A DNA stretch of 64,000 bases from Heloderma charlesbogerti (GCA_026122225.1 JANEZZ010001624.1:62001-126000), one strand, 5' to 3'; positions 31,190 through 42,435 are shown, numbered from the stretch's first letter. Notes: a model not told the origin generated them from the sequence alone. Program-made: numbers and translations.

Positions 31190-31405
31190 TGATCGTCCCA
31201 ACACGCCTACAGCATGTTTCAAATGATTTGCATTCATTGCAGTCCTTACAGCAACCTTCAGTGCCCACAACGATCACCACCTTCTTGTTACAGTTGGAGG
31301 CCTGTCAAAGGCCAGCTAATGAGCTTGTGGTAGAGGGGAGGTTCGACCCAGGGACTTCCTGATTCATAGCTCCATCTCTTAGCTGCTGCACTACAGAGGG
31401 CCAGG
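31190..31405 (+). mobile_element. MIR/CORE-like SINE remnant
   Basis: CAGCTAATGAGCTTGTGGTAG, AGGTTCGACCCAGGGACTTC and CTTAGCTGCTGCACTACAG resemble a tRNA-like SINE reading with box-like GGTTCGACCC. Low certainty. 31406-32120 holds nothing recognised. Confidence 0.35.
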
Positions 31406-32124
31406 ATCCCTGCCCCAGAAGCAATCCTCATCTTCCCCCATGTCATGGCTGCAGTTGAAATGGCTCTGCGGGTGAACAGGCCTTCTGCATCCTCATTAAT
31501 TGGATGGAGGAGGCAAAGTGTCCCATCAGAGCTCCACACAAGGTTGAGGAGGGCCAGAAGAACGCAAGTGGCACGAGGCAGAAGGGAAAGTCTGCGACCA
31601 GGGGGCTATCCTGGAGATGTAGGTGCCACCAGTGAGTGAGAGACGGGTTGATGGAGGAGGCAACGGTGAAGAGGGAGCTTGCCGAAGTTGGGTGAGGGCT
31701 ATGGGGAGCCATGCCCAAATCCCGGGCTGGCCCTGGACAGTATGTCCTCCAGCTCAGAGTCTCTGAGCAAAGCACCGCAAGTGGGATCCTGAGCTATGGT
31801 AGGCAGAAGAAGGCCCTGCTTTGTGGAACAGGCAAGGGAAGAAGAGCAAAGTCCCAGTATGTATATCAGGCTTAGACAACCCAGAGCTCTCAGGCAACCT
31901 ACCAATTGCAGGGGCAGAATTTGCTCACCTGCCTGTTCCCGTCCACGCCGGTCCTAAGGAGAGCTCTGAGGCACACGCCGTCCCAGGTACCGCACTAGGC
32001 CTAATCGCAGCCTTGGGCCCTTTGATGGTGAGCTGGCATCACTGCCGGAAGGGAACAGAAGCACACCCAATAATGTCTGACTGAAAAAGGTCTGAGCTGG
32101 CTACCATGCTGGCTGAGAGATTAT

Positions 32125-32860
32125 GGGAGTTAAGAACATCAGAAGAGCCCTGCTGGGTCAGACTCAGGGTCCATCTAGTCCAGCACTCTGTTCACACATT
32201 GGCCAACCAGGAACCCACAAGCAGGGCATGAGCGCAACAGCACCTTCCCACACATGTTCCCCAGCAACTGGTGTACATAGGCTCACTGCCTCTGGTACTG
32301 GAGCCATCAGGACTAGTAGCCATTGATAGCCGCCTTCTCCATGAATTTGTCCAATCCCCTTTTAAAGTCATCCAAACTGGTAGCCATCACTACATCTTGT
32401 GGAAGTGAATTCCACAGTTTATGCGCTGTGTGAAGAAGTACTACCTTTTGTCTTGTACCGAATCTCCCACCAATCAGCTTCACGGGATGACCCCAGGTTC
32501 TAGTATTATGAGAGATGGAGAAAAATGTATCCATTTTCTCCACACCATGCATAATTCTGTACACCACTGTCATGTCTCCCCTTACTGGCCTTTTTTCTAA
32601 GCTCAAGAATCCCATACGTTGTAACTTTTCCTCGCAGGGGAGCTGGTCCAGCTCCTTGATCATTCTGGGACGCAACTCTAAGCATATTTAGACAGAAAAA
32701 AGTCTTACATCTTCCAGCATGCCCCAGCCAGCCATGCTGTCTGGGGAATGCTGGGAGTTGTAAGACTTTTTTCTGTGTAAATATGCATAGAATTGCACCC
32801 TTACTTCCCCTTTCCTGCACTTTTTGTACAATGTCCTTTTCGAAGTGTGGTGACTGGAAC
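32125..32860 (-). mobile_element. CR1 LINE 3' end with C-terminal ORF2 remnant
   Basis: The plus strand begins AACATCAGAAGAGCCCTGCT (3' terminus reversed) and passes CAGCAACTGGTGTACATAGG. On the minus strand 32675-32313 reads EKLQRMGFLSLEKRPVRGDM and KLWNSLPQDVV, the CR1 ORF2 C-terminal block. It is interrupted by the fold-back MITE at 32669-32800 and continues to 32860 (CGAAGTGTGGTGACTGGAAC), where FB-I starts. Confidence 0.75.
32669..32800. mobile_element. Small fold-back MITE with paired CAACTCCCAGCAT motifs, copy 2
   Basis: GCAACTCTAAGCATATTTAG at the left and TAAATATGCATAGAATTGCA at the right are inverted. The centre GCATGCCCCAGCCAGCCATG folds onto TGGGGAATGCTGGGAGTTG. Inserted in CR1. 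Confidence 0.75.
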
Positions 32861-33817
32861 TAGGGATGTCAGAGAATTCCGCCATAGATCTCGGTGAGGC
32901 CGAATGCCAGTGCATTCGGCCCCCTGAAATCTGTGGCGGAATGGCTTGCCACCCCCCTGCCTCCCCGCGGATCCCCCCCGGGACAAGACTTACCTGGGGT
33001 GGATCTTCTGGGCAGCGGCGGCTCCGGCGGCAGCTCTGGCGGCGGCGACTGCGGCAGCGGGCGGTCTTCCAACTGGCTGCCGCCGCTGCCGCCATTTCCA
33101 GGCTTGTAAAAAAAAAAGACGTGATAGGCTACGTAAAGATTTACGTAGCCTATCATGGCTAGGTTTTTAAAAAAAGAAAAAAAAGACGTGATAGGCTACG
33201 TAAATCTTTATGTAGCCTATCACGGCTGGGTGGGTAAAAAAAAAAAAAAACACCGCGTACGCAAATGGTGGCGGCTACAGCCGCTGCAATTTGTGTTCCT
33301 TCTTTTTACCGTCTTAATCTACATAAATATTTACATAGACTATGACGGTGAAAATAAAGGGGAACGCAAATAGCGTAGCGGGTGCTATTTGCGTCCCCTT
33401 TTGATTCGCCATTTTAGCCTACGTAAAGATTTATGTAGGCTAAAACGGGGAATCAAAAAGGGACGCAAATAGCACCCACTATGCTATTTGCGTTCCCCTT
33501 TATTTTCACCATCATAGTCTACATAAATATTTACGTAGATTAAGACGGCCAAAAAGAAGGAACGCAAATGGCGGCGGCCGTAGCCGCTGCCATTTGCGTA
33601 CACGGGTTTGTTTGTTTGTTTTTACCCAGAGCCCTCCGTGGCCGGAAATCCGGCTGCGAACGGCTCTGGCCTGGCTGGGCCGGACCTGGCCGGCTGCTCC
33701 GTGGAGCTGCCGCGGAGCACAGCCGGCCATTTGAGGATTCCGGGGGGAGGGACGGAACGCCTCCCCCCCCACCATCAACATAATCCGTGAAAGGTAAGTC
33801 ACTATCGTACATCCCTA
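32861..33817. mobile_element. FB-I: fold-back hAT-like element
   Basis: TAGGGATGTCAGAGAATTCC...TCGTACATCCCTA. Donors 32988-32995 (left-facing) and 33792-33799 (right-facing, GT 24 nt from the end). Two GTGATAGGCTACGTAAA palindromes precede a large core inverted repeat centred near 33425 (TAGCCTACGTAAAGATTTAT). The left flank is CR1; the right flank is not, and no 8-bp duplication is seen, so one end may be rearranged. Confidence 0.75.
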
Positions 33818-34214
33818 GCCTAGGAGGCTTTGCAGCCTCTCCCCCTTTCCTCTCAAGCATCCCAGGAAGAACTGCATGGCAAGGGGAAAACCAGCCTGGC
33901 CCCACACATTGCCAAGGAAGCAGCAGCTGCTCCAAGGAGCTTGCTCCTCAGCACCAGCGCCAAGAAGAGCACGCTGTTCCAACTGCCGCTTGGCCTGGTA
34001 CTGCAGAGCCAAAGGGAAGCCCACACTCGCCCTCCCCACCAGCCAGAGGACTAAGGGCTGCTCCCTTGTGTTTGTCCATGTGACTTCGGAGAGGTGGTGG
34101 GGTCATGTTATTGCATGTGGCTGTGAGCTGCCCTGAGAAAGCATCATTTAATTGAAAGGCAGATATACGTCTTCAAAAGAAAGAAATTGCATTAGAAATG
34201 CATAAGAAACATGC
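33818..34214. other. Unassigned; short LINE-tail-like end near 34120-34190
   Basis: GTGAGCTGCCCTGAGAAAGC and GGCAGATATACG resemble an eroded L2-type 3' end. The remainder has frames with no domain. Confidence 0.3.
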
Positions 34215-34365
34215 CCGGAAAGGTGCTATTGCACTCATGCCCGACCTGTGGTCTCCCCACAGACAGCTGGTTGGCTATTGTGCGAACAGAATGCTGGACT
34301 AAATGGATCTTTGGTTTGATCCAGCATGGCTCTTCTTATGTTTTTTATGTTCTTAAATTGTAAAG
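34215..34365 (+). mobile_element. CR1 LINE 3'-UTR fragment
   Basis: GCGAACAGAATGCTGGACTA and GATCCAGCATGGCTCTTCTT followed by the TTATGTTTTTTATGTTCTTA terminal repeat. Confidence 0.7.
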
Positions 34366-34456
34366 CACTTTGCACACTGAAAAAGTGCTCCAGACACTGT
34401 GATAACAGCCTCCCAGAAAATCTTGATATGAAGTCCTGCAGCCTCATCAGCAGGTT

Positions 34457-34510
34457 GATGTGTGTGCATGTGTGTGTGCATATGCCTGTGTGTGTGTGCG
34501 CGCGCGCGAT
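34457..34510. repeat. (TG)n/(CG)n microsatellite
   Basis: Alternating TG, interrupted by CA, ending CGCGCGCGCG; potential Z-DNA tract. Confidence 0.9.
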
Positions 34511-36025
34511 CTGTGCCACCTTTCATGAGTAACAAATAGGCTGAACAGAGAATTTCCTTCTTTTGACAAAGAACGGGCAGTTTTGCACTTGAATCTTGCG
34601 CTGCCTTGAAGCCCTCCTCTCCCTTTCAAGAATACTTTTCACTGAAGGGATGGGAAGGATGGTGGGGCTCTACCCACTGGCCCCACCTCCAGCCTCCATG
34701 CATTCAGCAGAAGGTCAGGACAGGACTCTGCACACATGGAATGGCATAGGCACAGGCTTGGCAATGTGACTGGGCGCCCTACGCCTCAGCAAGTCCCGAC
34801 TGCACACACGTATGCTGGTCCACAGAGCAGGCCCCATCAACACCTTTTGCTGAGTGCACAAAGGCTGGAGGAGGGTCCAGCAGGCGCGATGCTGCTGCCC
34901 TGTCCCACACATGCATGGTCCTTGAACCTGAGAAGATCTGGCTTGAGCCTCTCTTCTGCCCGAGCCCTTGAGTGCCATTTTGGGGTAGAAAGGCACGGTA
35001 CAAATCATATCAATAAATGCGTGTCTCTTTTACGAGGCTTTGTGGTCACAGTTCATGCAGAACAAAAGTGCAGGGGAGGGTGCAGAATAATAACGAGAGC
35101 CCTGCCCTCCATAGGTTTTATAGTCACACGTTACAAATTAAACATGGTTTAAGTGTCTATGTGAAAACAGAACAAGAAGTCCCTCTGATCCCACAGAGTA
35201 AATAAGTAGTGCAGGTGGGGGAAATGTGATCTCCCTCCCTCTCCCGCACCCACCACCACTCTCTCTCTCTCTCTCTCTCTCTGATCAGCAGAGAACTGGA
35301 AATTGCTTTTTCTTTAACTGAATGGCCACTTTGGGAACAATAACTGCCAGAGCTGAGAATGGAAAAAGCTGATACAAGTTCTTTAAACTAGTTAGTGCCA
35401 AAATAGCTCCTACTTTTTCAAGAGTTCATAGAGGAGGACAGGATGTACACGGGAGGAGGAGGGCTGTGTGTCTCCGAATTTCATCAACTGGGGTTTGGGG
35501 GGGTCACACAAAAAGGTTTGCTAGGGGGCGTAAGACCCAACCCCAATCCCAATTTACTTCTGCATCTTCCGTCTCTGCTGCCTGCCCCCCACCTCGTGCC
35601 TTAGGAGGGGGGGACTGTCTTTTGCTTACATTACCCTGTAAAGTATGCTGTACTCTGGAGGTGTGTCCTGTAGCCCTATTTCATACATGGGTACATGCCC
35701 CAGAATGCAGTGTGACATAGTCGGACTCCATGACAGACATGTCAGACCACCTGAAGTTCTTTCTATCCATGCATGTGGAACTGAGTAAAAGAGAGAGGAG
35801 CGCTAACCAGAGGAATAACGCCTGTGACACAAAAGGAAGACACAAATAGAGAAGTCAAGAACCAGGAAATGGCTCAGCAAAACAGCAGAGAGACAGAGCA
35901 GGAAGGGCATAAAGTGGAGGAGGTGAAACGGGTTTATGATTAAAAAGAGAGCCCTGGCTGACTATGCTTGGTAGCAGATACCTCTTATGACATGGTAGCT
36001 CTTCATCCTGTCTGCATTTCTAAGG
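34511..36025. other. Mostly unassigned; LINE tail at 34970-35025, (TC)n at 35262-35283
   Basis: TTTTGGGGTAGAAAGGCACG and CAATAAAT near 34977-35018 look like an eroded L2-type or SINE 3' end. Nothing else recognised. Confidence 0.3.
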
Positions 36026-36112
36026 GGGCAGTCCTATGCATGTTTAGACAGAAGAAATTCCTACAACTCCCAGCATTCTGGGAGTGCATAGTGAGTGCAT
36101 AGGATTGTGCCC
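36026..36112. mobile_element. Small fold-back MITE with paired CAACTCCCAGCAT motifs, copy 3
   Basis: GCAGTCCTATGCATGTTTAG and GTGCATAGGATTGTGCCC are the inverted ends. TACAACTCCCAGCATTCTGG is central; the second arm is partly deleted. Confidence 0.65.
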
Positions 36113-36164
36113 TAACTCCCTTAAGCCCCTGGCAGATGTTTCTTTGGGTAGAACAAATGTATGC

Positions 36165-36515
36165 AGCCCAGCCCTCCCAACCTGGCACCCTCCAGATGTG
36201 TTGGACTGCCACATCCATCATGCCCAGCCAGCATGCTATAGCACCCAGCCATTGGCCATGCTGGCTGAGAATGATGGGAGTTGCAGTCTAACACCTCTGG
36301 AGGGCACCAGCTTGGGGAAGGCTGTTCTTATGTTATGCTGGAGCTTCCCCCGCTCGTCAAGTGTCCATGCACCAGTTTCTGTTGACTAGCTGGGCATGTA
36401 CCCAGCCCCTATTTTGCTTCTGGCCCATTGTGCTGGCTGGGAATTACGGGAGTTGCAGTCCAACACTTCTGGAGGGTGCCACATTGGGGAAGGCTGGTGC
36501 AGCCTCACACTCAAC
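36165..36515 (+). repeat. Two dispersed repeats of the GATGGGAGTTGCAGTC type
   Basis: AATGATGGGAGTTGCAGTCT near 36268 and AATTACGGGAGTTGCAGTCC near 36442, each followed by a GGGGAAGGCTG ending; a reversed head lies at 36170-36235. Confidence 0.6.
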
Positions 36516-36778
36516 ATTCAGTGCATGCAAGATGTAGGCGAGGGGCCAGTCTGATGCTGCAATGCCACAGACACACACGCTGCCCGGATGATCATCTGCA
36601 AGGGCTTTTGCTCAGGTCCACCACAGAGACATCACATGCGGAAAAGGTGTGCTAAACACAGCAAGTATGAAAAACATGATATCGGGCCAATCCTAGATGA
36701 GCAAAGATATAGATTGGAAAGCAAGTCTTGGATAAGCCTGCTGCAGAATAATTACCTACTTCTAGGCTTACCTAGGTG

Positions 36779-36804
36779 GAGAGAGAGAGAGAGAGAGAGA
36801 GAGA
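36779..36804. repeat. (GA)n microsatellite
   Basis: GAGAGAGAGAGAGAGAGAGA run. Confidence 0.9.
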
Positions 36805-36889
36805 ACCAGCATTTAGAGATTCTTCCATGGGTTTTCCCTTTCTAAATAACTTCTCACCTTTAATCCCCGAAAAGGCTTTTTACAGAGCC

Positions 36890-37260
36890 ATGTGGGTGAA
36901 GGACTTGTCAAAAGGAAGCTCGAGATGTTATTAACATTTATTACCATTTCAAGGGGAAATATATGAAGCTAATTACACTTCATGGATTAATTTCACAAAT
37001 GGCCCACATTTTTCGCCAGCTAAGCTGGAATGATGCCCTTTGCAAAACAGCCGTTATCTTTGAAATGCCAGAAATAACTGTCAGTGTTTCCGCTGCCTCG
37101 CCCAATTGCTGGGGGATAATGTTTTATGAGCAAGATGCCCACATAATGATAGGAATCTGCTTCAAACTGTGGCGGAGGGACAGGAGGCTCTGGCCCAAAC
37201 CCTGGAGAATACTACATCAGCACTCGGCTGCGTGCCCTGGCAGTAGAGCTTAGTTTTCCC
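36890..37260. other. Candidate conserved non-coding element
   Basis: Repeat-free, with homeobox-type TAATTA and GGATTA sites (GAAGCTAATTACACTTCATG near 36964). A 96-codon frame crosses it but shows no domain. Texture-based guess. Confidence 0.25.
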
Positions 37261-37494
37261 GTCTTTTTCTCATGGAGATTAGCCGTGCTGTGAGGTCAGG
37301 GTGCTTCCAAGCATGGATGCCCATGCTTTTTCTGCATGCCTTGCAGGACTGGATTGCCTCGGACTGAGTATGTGTTGGCTGCCTAACAACTGTCTCTGTT
37401 TGTCACATTCACACATTACTATAGTCCTGTGCAAACTAACTTAAATGTGAAGATGCTCAGTACATGGTGGGGGAAATGGGATTGTGTCCCCCAA

Positions 37495-37600
37495 CCTGTG
37501 GTTTCATGCAGTCAGATGGTTGGCCGCTCTGTGAACAGAATGCTGGACTAGATGGACCGCTGGTTTGATCCAGCTGGACTCCTCTTACGTTTATCCTCCA
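37495..37600 (+). mobile_element. CR1 LINE 3'-UTR fragment
   Basis: CTGTGAACAGAATGCTGGAC followed by TAGATGGACCGCTGGTTTGA and a degraded end. Confidence 0.65.
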
Positions 37601-37775
37601 TACGTTGTTGGATTCTTCTGAGCAGACGTAACACACACCTGGAAGCTGGGGGACACAATTCTATCCCCCCCTCCTCCAAGTTTTGAGTATCCCCACAACT
37701 TAGTCATCTGCACAGGGCTGTTTTACAAATAACTTAGGCGTACAAATAATTTAGGAGAACCCTAAATAAATATTT

Positions 37776-38015
37776 TGGCCACCTAATGCGAAGAGAAAAC
37801 TCCCTGGAAAAGACCCTGATGCTGGGAAAGACTGAAGGCAAAAGGAGAAGGGGACGGCAGAGGATGAGATGGCTAGATAGCATCACGGATGCAATGAATA
37901 TGAACTTAAGCACGCTCCGGGAGAGAACGCAGGACAGGAAGGCCTGGCGTGCTATGGTCCATGGGGTCACGAAGAGTCGGACACGACTGAACGACTGAAC
38001 AACAACAACAACAAC
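37776..38015 (+). mobile_element. BovB (RTE) LINE, extreme 5' truncation, 12-bp target duplication
   Basis: Only the last ~70 codons of ORF2 (MRRENSLEKTLMLGKTEGKR to KSRTRLND) and the (ACA)n tail. AAATAAATATTT flanks both sides (37764-37775 and 38016-38027). The reading frame is intact. Confidence 0.9.
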
Positions 38016-38027
38016 AAATAAATATTT

Positions 38028-38689
38028 ATCAGATTCCCTGTAGCTAATTCTAGGGAGACGAATCTTATGCCAGTTCTGTCAGTCATCAATTTATGTGCCC
38101 ACAGTAATTCATGTCCAGGTGCCGTTAGACTTGCAGAAAGGAGTTTGCCTAATTGAGCATCAGGCCTAGCAACTGAGCTAAGCTTCCCATGCCAGCCCTG
38201 GGTTTTCATTTCCCGGGGGATGTGCTTCTGGAGGAGGAAGAACTCAAAGTGACGAGGTGAAAGGAAAGAGTTGAAGCTGCAAAGAGGTCAACATTCTTGA
38301 AGCAGCAACCCCATCACTTGAGGAGGTGAGAGTGGTGAGAATGAGGGGGGCCCTCCTTTGATCCAAAGGCAGATGCTGAACAGCAAACAGAGCTGCAGTC
38401 CTGGCCGAGACCAAAGGGTTAGCACGGCTAATCAGCTGAGGGTGTCATTTCTGCACTCCTCCTGAAGTGTAAAGCTGCTGGCCGTGGTAGATTTTCCACT
38501 GCCCTTCATGAGGCCGGCTATCTCTGATTATCAGCTGGAGGGTAGTGTACCGCCTTCCTCCCCAAAGATGCTGCCAACTCAACTTTCATCACTTTAGATT
38601 CTAAACAGCCCCTGTGTTCCATCAGGCCTTTGCCTGGGGGTTCAGCTCTGGGGGCTTCCTAAACTATGGAATTCGGTACTATGGGCTGC
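38028..38689. other. Unassigned; 38450-38600 resembles conserved non-coding sequence
   Basis: 38450-38600 (GGCTATCTCTGATTATCAGC) is repeat-free. No gene seen. Confidence 0.25.
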
Positions 38690-38995
38690 AGTGACAGCCA
38701 CCAATTTGGATGGCTTCAAAAGGGGGTTGGACAAATACCTGGAGGAGAAGGCTATCAATGGCTACTACTCCTGATGGCTATGTGCTCCCTCCAGTACCAG
38801 AGGCAGTGAGCCTATGTATACTAGTTGCTGGGGAACATGGGTGCTGTTGCGTTCGTGTCCTGCTTGTTGGTTCCTGGTTGACAGCTGGTTGGCCACTGTG
38901 TGAACAGAATGCTGGACTAGATGGACCCTTGGTCTGATCCAGCACAACTCTTCTTAAGTTCTTATGTTCTTTAATCTTATGTTCTTAACTACTGC
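38690..38995 (+). mobile_element. CR1 LINE 3' end, best copy
   Basis: Retains the end of the ORF2 reading (GGCTTCAAAAGGGGGTTGGA) then CAGAGGCAGTGAGCCTATGT, GTGAACAGAATGCTGGACTA, and the terminal TTCTTAAGTTCTTATGTTCT repeats typical of CR1. Confidence 0.75.
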
Positions 38996-39047
38996 TTTGA
39001 CATTGTAGCACACAGCCCAGGAAAACACAAGCCACATTGCTCTTTAT

Positions 39048-39235
39048 ACATACACACACACACACACACATACACAACCTGGGCAGGAGCACTAGCTCAG
39101 AGCACACAATTAGCATGGGATCCCAGGTGTGAACTTGGGCAATTCCAGTAGTCAGATAGGGACAGGGAGACTGGGAGAGAGAGGGACACTTTCTGAGATC
39201 TTAGACAGCTGTTGCCAGTCAGTGCTTTTGTTTAC
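39048..39235 (+). repeat. (CA)n microsatellite and SINE remnant
   Basis: CACACACACACACACACACA at 39052-39072, then GCACTAGCTCAGAGCACACA, which resembles an eroded SINE head, ending CTGTTGCCAGTCAGTGC. Confidence 0.5.
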
Positions 39236-39395
39236 ACAAGAACCCATGGACCCAGATTCCACACAGTAAGAAGGCTCCAGCTGACTGTAGCAGCCAAAAG
39301 TTCCTATAGCTACTACAGTCACCTGGAGGGAGCCCCTTTGCTCAGCACCATCCACATTCTTCCTTTTCCAGGCTCTTCTTCTTCTTTTTTGGAGC

Positions 39396-39840
39396 TAGGG
39401 ATGGGGAAGAAATTTGTTTCCGTTTATTTTTGACCAAAATGTATACAATTTGCACTTCCCAGAGCTGAACCGAGACTTGGTAATGAAGTCGGACATCTGT
39501 ACATTTGACCTGAATTTGCAGTTGGGCCTCTGTACATTTCCAAGTGTGCAATGCAGTTTGAGCAACAAAAATGTGTACATTTGGAAAGTGCACATGGAAA
39601 ATTCATTTAAAAAAAATGCAAAACATGCTTTAGTCAAAGGGAGGATAGTGCATGTAATTGAAAAAATACACACACAAAAGTGTACATTTTTAAAAATGCA
39701 CATTGAAATATGCACAAATTTTCTCATGGAAAAAGAAAAACCTCACAAGCCAGTATGGACCTAGATCTGGATTAACTCTGAGGTGAAAACTGGGGAATCC
39801 CATTGAGCTGAAGCTTGGCAGATCTGCACACCCCAATGTC
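39396..39840. mobile_element. AT-rich hAT-like element (GTGTACATTTG family)
   Basis: Starts TAGGGATGGGGAAGAAATTT. Internal inverted GTGTACATTTGG/CCAAATGTACAC-type motifs. Likely right end near CTGCACACCCCAA (39833). Related to 4602-5410. 39841-40425 is unassigned. Confidence 0.45.
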
Positions 39841-40580
39841 ACAGCAAGGAAGAGAGAAACAAGGAGGAACTCACCATGTTAATTATTCATTGTGGGAAGG
39901 AGTCCTTCCTTCTGTCACCCCTGAAGCTTTTGCCAGTCATTGGTGACATAAATTTGGCTATTGTGAGAGACGGAGGAACATTAGTTCATGCTCTCTATAC
40001 TACTGATGGGCAAACTTTCCTCAGCTCACCTCAAAAATCATTCCTCCCACACACTCCTCCTCCCCTCACCCCAAGATTTCCTGGGAAATCCTTCAAAAAG
40101 GAATGTTTTTTAGAACGCGTGAAAAACAAATGGGTGAAGGACACACCCCTCCCCTGCCAGTCCTGTCCTCCCTCAGTAAAAATATCACTATTTAATAGTC
40201 TCCAGTACATGGCTTGCAAGTGCAACAAAACTGACTGATCTTTATATTAACATCATTTGTTCATTAAAAGCCAGCCTGAAACTGGCTATGCTTACTTGAC
40301 AGAGAATCCCACCAAGTTCAATTGGGTTTTAAAACCCAAGTATGTGTGCTAGGATTGCAGCCAACCACAACAGCTGGATTCAAACCTTGATGTCAAATTT
40401 TGATTCTGAAATACAAGTCTCAGAGCAGGATATGGAGTTGAGTCTGCCATGGTCACCTTGGTGGATGATCTTCACCTAGGAACTGATAGGGGGAATGCAT
40501 CCCTGTTGATTCTTGTGGATCTTTCAGCAGCATTTGATACCGTCCATCATGGTATCCTTCTGGATCGCCTGAGGGAGTTG

Positions 40581-41364
40581 TAGGGATGTACGAAAGTCAC
40601 TTACCTTTCCGTGGATTTTGTTGATGGTGGGGGGGAGGCGTTCCATCCCTCCCCCCGGAATCCTCGACGGGGGGAGAGGCGATCCGTTCCTCCCCCCCGG
40701 AATCCTCCACAGCCAGCTGGGCTCCGCGGCAGCTCTGCGGAGCAGCCGGCCAGGCCCAGGCCAGAGCCGTCCACAGCCGGATTTCCAGCTGCGGAGGGCT
40801 CTGGGTAAAAAAAAAAAAAAAAAAACGCGTACGCAAATGGCGGCGGCTATGGCTGCCACCATTTGTGTTCCTTATTTTTGGCCATCTTAGTCTACGTAAA
40901 TATTTACGTAGGCTAAAACGGCGAATCAAAAAGGGACACAAATAGCTCCCGCTATGCTATTTGCGTTCCCCTTTATTTTCGCCGTCATAGTCTACGTAAA
41001 TATTTACGTAGACTAAGACAGCCAAAAATAAGGAACACAAATGGCGGTGGCCGTAGCCGCCGCCATTTGCGTACGCGTTTTTTTTTTTTTTTACCCAGCC
41101 ATGATAGGCTACGTAAATCTTTACATAGCCTATCACATCTTGTAAAAAAAAAAAAAACCTACAAGACTGCAAATGGTGGTGGCGGCAGCCAGTCGGAAGA
41201 CCAGCCGCCGTAGCCACCACCGCCGAAGCCAGTGCTGGAGCTGCCACCGCCCAGAACATCCGCCCCAGGTAAGTCTCGTCCCGGGGGGGATCTGCGGGGG
41301 GTGGGGGGGCAGGCCGTTCCGCCATGGAGTTCGGGAACAATGGCAGAATTCTCTGACATCCCTA
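40581..41364. mobile_element. FB-J: fold-back hAT-like element (784 bp), perfect 8-bp target duplication
   Basis: TAGGGATGTACGAAAGTCAC...CTGACATCCCTA, flanked by GGGAGTTG (40573-40580 and 41365-41372). Donors 40599-40606 (left-facing, GT 24 nt from the end) and 41267-41274 (right-facing). Core palindromes TAGTCTACGTAAATATTTAC near 40889 and 40989 and CGTACGCAAATGGCGGCGG. It interrupts the RT of the surrounding LINE. Confidence 0.92.
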
Positions 41365-42435
41365 GGGAGTTGGGGGTTGGGGCAGTGTTCTGCAGTGGTT
41401 CCACTCTTTTCTTTCAGGACGGTTCCAGATGGTGTGGCTCAGGGATAGTTGTTCCTCCAAAAAGGAACTATTATGTGGAGTCCCTCCGGGCTCCATTCTA
41501 TCCCCGATGCTGTTCACTATCTACATGAAACGGCTGGGAGAGATCATCAGGAGGTTTGGGGCTGAGTGTTACCAGTATGCTGGCGACACCCAAATCTATT
41601 TCTCCTTAACATCCTTATCCAAGGAAGGTGTGACTCCTCTGAAGGACTGACTGAAGTCGGTAATGGGCTGGATGAGGGAGAACAAGCTGAAGCTGAATCC
41701 AGGCAAGACTGAGGTGCTCATCGTGAAGGGTCCTAATTCAGGTATTGAGGTATGTCAACCAGTTCTGGATGGGGTTGCACTCCTCCTGAAGGAGCAAGTT
41801 CATAGCTTGGGGATGCTTCTTGGCCCAACCCTACTCCTGACACCTCAGGTGGAGGCAACGGTGAGAAGTGCCTGTTATCAGCTTCGGCTGACAACGCCAG
41901 CTACGCCCAGTCCTGGAACATGTGGACCTGGTAACGATGGTGCATGCGCTGGTAACCTCTAGTCTTGATTTCTGCAATGCGTTGTACATGGACTGCCTGT
42001 ATATTTAGTTCAGAAATTTCAACTGGTACAAAATATGGCAGCCAGGTTGGTCCTGGGACATCCTGTGGAGACCATAATACACTGGTTTTAAAATCTTTAC
42101 ACTGGCTGCCAATTTGTTTCCGAGCAAAGTATAAGGTGCTGGTTCTTGCCTTTAAAGCCTTTCATGGTCGAGGTCCAAAGTACCTTAGGGAGTGCCTCCT
42201 CCCCTATGTCCCGGTCCAGCACCTCAGGTCCTCTGAGGGATCTCTGCTGTGGCTGCCTAACGTGAGACTGGCAGCCACATGCAAGAGGGCCTTCTCCTTT
42301 GCCACCCCTCAGTTGTGGAACTACCTGCTGGTTGAAATGCGCCTGCTGACCTCTTTGAAGGTTTGTAAGCAGGCATTAAAGACACTCTTATTCCGACAGG
42401 CCTTCCCTTTTGAGAATCCTTGTTCCTTTTGCTGA
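41365..42435 (+). pseudogene. L2-type LINE reverse transcriptase, catalytic motif mutated
   Basis: Frames read GSILSPMLFTIYMKRLGEII, then CYQYAGDTQIYFSL: the catalytic YADD is YAGD (41576-41587), which removes one metal-binding Asp. NKLKLNPGKTEVLIV, then after frameshifts HWLPICFRAKYKVLVLAFKA and TLLFRQAFPF follow. The upstream part before FB-J reads LLILVDLSAAFDTVHHGILL. Stops at about 41648 and 42006 also break it. Confidence 0.8.

Noticed and set aside
33155..33373. Recurring peptide IGYVNLYVAYHG in many frames and both strands
   Set aside because: It is the translation of the GATAGGCTACGTAAA palindrome, so it appears wherever that palindrome does and in both directions.
36963..37253. 96-codon frame as a host exon
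   Set aside because: It has no recognisable domain and sits in AT-rich sequence more consistent with non-coding DNA.
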